From Nymphalis io (lineage: Eukaryota > Arthropoda > Insecta > Lepidoptera > Nymphalidae), in the NCBI RefSeq assembly GCF_905147045.1, contig NC_065888.1, forward strand, positions 6,515,001-6,579,000: DNA of 64,000 nucleotides. Direction: 5' to 3'. A program made the translations under genes and the position numbers. Shown piece after piece: positions 61,526 to 64,000 of the stretch. Within the stretch, counting starts at the first letter, position 1; each line of letters opens with the position of its first letter. The notes below the pieces were generated by a model, which was not told the DNA's origin, ran no database searches, and saw nothing but the letters and a program-made list of their open reading frames with translations.

Positions 61526-62177
61526 ATATATATGCATGTATATATAATACATATAAGCGGGACATTTACGGGCTGTTATTTGATTTAATATTGAGTATGA
61601 CAATTTTTTTTACTTTAGTAACCTTTAGTGTAATTTGTCTAAGTAACTGACATTAATCATCATTAGGACAAACAAAAGTTATTTCATTATAGCTTTCCAA
61701 GTACAATAAATACGATTTCTTTGACGGTTAATTTGAACTCGTTTTTCACGACTGCCTCCGTTCTTAGAAATTAGTTAATGGTCTATGAGGAAATCTATTT
61801 ATGTTCCCCGCCTCATTCGTTTTTCATCTTAACTAACCATTAGATTAAAAAACGATTGGTGTCCAAAAGGTTTATTTATTTTCTGAAAAATAAACAAACG
61901 GCAGTCGTGTCGGTCGGTACAACAAATATCATTAAAAATATAATAATATCAATCATGAGCGTAACTCGCTTCCCTTTAAACCGAACTCAATTCGGGGTCG
62001 GCGCAGACACTGCAACACAACTGCAAGAAAAAGTATTTGGATTGGATTAAGAGTCAGTCGTCTATCGACCCTTACCGGAAATCCTTTTAATTTTCAGTAA
62101 TCATAGGTTTATGATGCAAGTGCTGAAAGTATGACGGATATACTTAAAACATGTAAACCGCTAATAAAATAATAATA

Positions 62178-62245
62178 TGTATACCAACCCAAAGCAGTGT
62201 GGTGAAATAACCTCCAAATCTTCACGTTTAGAGGCTTTTAATTTA
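62178..62245 (+). repeat. Family B SINE tail fragment
   Basis: 'tataccaacccaaagcagtg' and 'tggtgaaataacctccaaat' align with the 13834 SINE tail ('caacccgcactggagcagcg', 'tggtggaataagctccaaac'). Confidence 0.6.
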
Positions 62246-62784
62246 CCTATATATAGATACAATAATTTTGTCCTTAGATATATAAACATTCACAATGATC
62301 TCTATAATATGCATTGTCATTTGTTGACCCATTGGATGAAACACGTTGATCTTAACGATGCTTAAGGCACGAATCCAAGCAACGCAACTTGTTTATAATT
62401 AAACTAGTACTGCACTTTCAAGAAAAACATCCTAAGATAGAATGTATGTATGTATATATACACTAATTTATACGGAGAAGCAACGTGGCGGATTGAGCTC
62501 CATATCCGTCGCTATAATTCTAGGTGTAATGGTCCTGTGGTGTGTTATAGTGCTGTGGGATGTTGACCAGAAGTCAATTGCTTTTTAATATAGACAGAAA
62601 TTAAGTAATTTACTTAAATCTTACTAAATTACCCGCGGGCATGTGCAATATGGGAATTTTGTAAACGAAATTGCGAGCAATATAAATTACGCAACAAATC
62701 ACCAAGCACTAATTAACTCTTGTACAACATTTGACCTATGATATTTTGCATAGTAAATACTAGGTATCATACAACGAAGGCTAC

Positions 62785-62840
62785 CTGCTGTCAATCTGCG
62801 CACGCGCCGCCAGTTATTACGGGCTTCATTGCAAAATAGC
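62785..62840. promoter_or_regulatory. Candidate NRF1/erect-wing-type site (TGCGCACGCGCC)
   Basis: 62797-62808 matches the NRF1 consensus YGCGCAYGCGCR at 11 of 12 positions, inside a small GC-rich patch. Confidence 0.3.
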
Positions 62841-63014
62841 GTCCACTTAACATCAAAGCAATGCGTCGTTGCGTGTCAAATGTAAATTGCCTCTATTATT
62901 TTGATTGATAGCTCCAGGAAAACTCCCATATTTCACGTGCCTGTGAGTGTTTTAGTTTAATATTAAAGTTATATACATTACTTGCCACACACCTTACAAA
63001 ATATTTTTAATACC

Positions 63015-63069
63015 AACCAGTACAGATTGTATAGATTGTATATGTATAGATATACAATCTGTACTGGTT
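63015..63069. repeat. Perfect hairpin, 19-bp arms, 17-nt loop
   Basis: The left arm aaccagtacagattgtata (63015-63033) and right arm tatacaatctgtactggtt (63051-63069) are exact reverse complements; the flanks (ccaacc, ggttggttgg) continue the symmetry loosely. Confidence 0.95.
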
Positions 63070-63214
63070 AATGGTTGGTTGGTTAATACATAATTTTATT
63101 AAGTTGTTAGCGTAAACATGATGACACGATAAGTCTTATCAAGATCTTATCCGTATAAACATAGACGAGCATATCAAACTTGTTCATTTCCCTGAGAGTT
63201 GTATACCTTAAAAG

Positions 63215-63420
63215 ACTTTAATTGTACGCCGACATCCACCACACATCCTACTAAATAACACCACAAACGTCGCAGCTGCAGCGATACTTTCGCTTTCACT
63301 TTGTATTTTGGAATACCAAGATGGTTTTGAATCTCAAGACCAACACAGACCGACACGCACCGCCGTGTGATCGTCGGCCGTGCGCAAATAATCGGCAGAA
63401 TGACGCTTAGTAGCAAGCCA
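63215..63420. promoter_or_regulatory. GC-rich island, possible promoter or exon
   Basis: Local GC is well above the flanks, with several CpG (cgacacgcaccgccgtgtga, tcgtcggccgtgcg). Both strands have short open frames: 29 codons from the plus-strand ATG near 63320, 80 codons on the minus strand. Neither is recognised. Confidence 0.25.
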
Positions 63421-63592
63421 CCTTACGAGGCGTATTTTTAGCCTTATATGTACAACTAACTATTGAATCTGATGTTATGTACCTTTTCACTAACATTAAC
63501 TTACTCAAAAAATAAATCTTTTATCTTTCCAAAGTGATTGTAACAGAATTTAAAAAGCTATTATATATAACCCAAATAATAAAAGCGATATA

Positions 63593-63707
63593 AGTGCGAC
63601 ATTGTTAATATTTCTTACAGCGCCAAATTTTATGAACGGTGGTGACCACTTACCATCAGGTGGCCCTTTTGCCAGTCCGCATACCTACTATAAATAAATA
63701 AATATAT
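63593..63707 (+). repeat. Dispersed repeat, family A, 3' fragment
   Basis: 'aatatttcttacagcgccaa', 'ggtggtgaccacttaccatc', 'aggtggcccttttgc' and a terminal 'aaataaataaata' tail correspond to the last third of the 55527 copy. Confidence 0.82.
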
Positions 63708-64000
63708 CCCCCGATGTACACAAGCAGGCAACCTTGCTTCAATGCTACGTAGTACATTCGAAGAATTTTAAATTAATACATAATGTTTTATGTACATTCT
63801 AAACACTAAACACAAGATCATAAAGATATGAATAAAACATTATGTTACTAATTTGTATGTTTGAGCAACTATTTCAAAAATACACCTAATGATCGCCCGA
63901 GTCCTTTGTCGGCGTGAACGTTGCATTAAGACATAATACTAGGTTGCATTTATTGGTCATTGCAAATGTAGAGCAACATGAGTAATATGGTGCCACAGAC

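Larger units (their letters stand above)
58398..64000 (+). other. Remaining presumed bunched intron after the tRNA gene
   Basis: AT-rich with no recognisable coding exon. GC-richer patches at 59975-60300 and 61950-62050 have short frames I cannot identify and may be old repeat fragments. Other items are listed separately. Confidence 0.55.

Noticed and set aside
24170..64000. Search for a TSC-box/leucine-zipper exon of bunched
   Set aside because: No translation resembling IEQAMDLVKSHL or REEVEVLK was seen by eye; a profile search could still find a diverged one.
1..64000. CRISPR arrays, bacterial operons or prophage
   Set aside because: Intron-bearing insect genes, SINEs and a eukaryotic tRNA show nuclear insect DNA; no spaced direct-repeat array was seen.

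Overview
The window looks like lepidopteran (butterfly or moth) nuclear DNA. It is AT-rich, its genes have short exons and GT-AG introns, it carries several tRNA-derived SINE copies and LINE 3' tails, and its protein-coding genes are of insect type. All gene identities come from reading translated sequence by eye; no database search was possible.

Layout. (1) 1-4284, minus strand: a non-LTR retrotransposon of R1-clade type. ORF1 is complete and ORF2 (endonuclease plus reverse transcriptase) stays open to the window edge; the two overlap in an ATGA. (2) 6002-7957, plus strand: a complete four-exon secreted lipocalin (apolipoprotein D-like, 193 aa). (3) 9827-19645, minus strand: a complete 13-exon membrane transporter of the major facilitator superfamily, MFSD6-like (848 aa), whose introns hold SINEs and one short plus-strand candidate exon (15509-15558). 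(4) 21441-24169, plus strand: the large first coding exon (909 codons plus 2 nt) of the long isoform of bunched, a TSC22-family gene. Both long-isoform motifs are present, but the leucine-zipper (TSC-box) exon was not found in the next 40 kb. (5) 24170-64000: AT-rich sequence with no long recognisable coding exon, most simply read as bunched intron 1. It contains an intact tRNA-Lys(UUU) gene at 58325-58397, scattered SINE and LINE fragments (including a SINE nested in another repeat), several perfect hairpins, and small GC-rich islands that could be alternative bunched promoters or first exons.

Relationships. The lipocalin and MFSD6-like genes are convergent. The MFSD6-like and bunched genes are head to head, with CDS starts 1.8 kb apart and a GC-rich 5' segment on the MFSD6 side. 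Nothing in the sequence ties the genes into one pathway. bunched is a growth regulator in Drosophila; the lipocalin and transporter appear to be ordinary single-copy neighbours.

I saw no convincing new multi-gene system. The most useful leads are the apparently intact retrotransposon, the candidate alternative first exons of bunched (two share its splice phase), a row of three TGACG half-sites at exact 20-bp spacing, a set of perfect inverted repeats, and a 70-codon GC-richer ORF with its own polyadenylation signal at 45601-45813.
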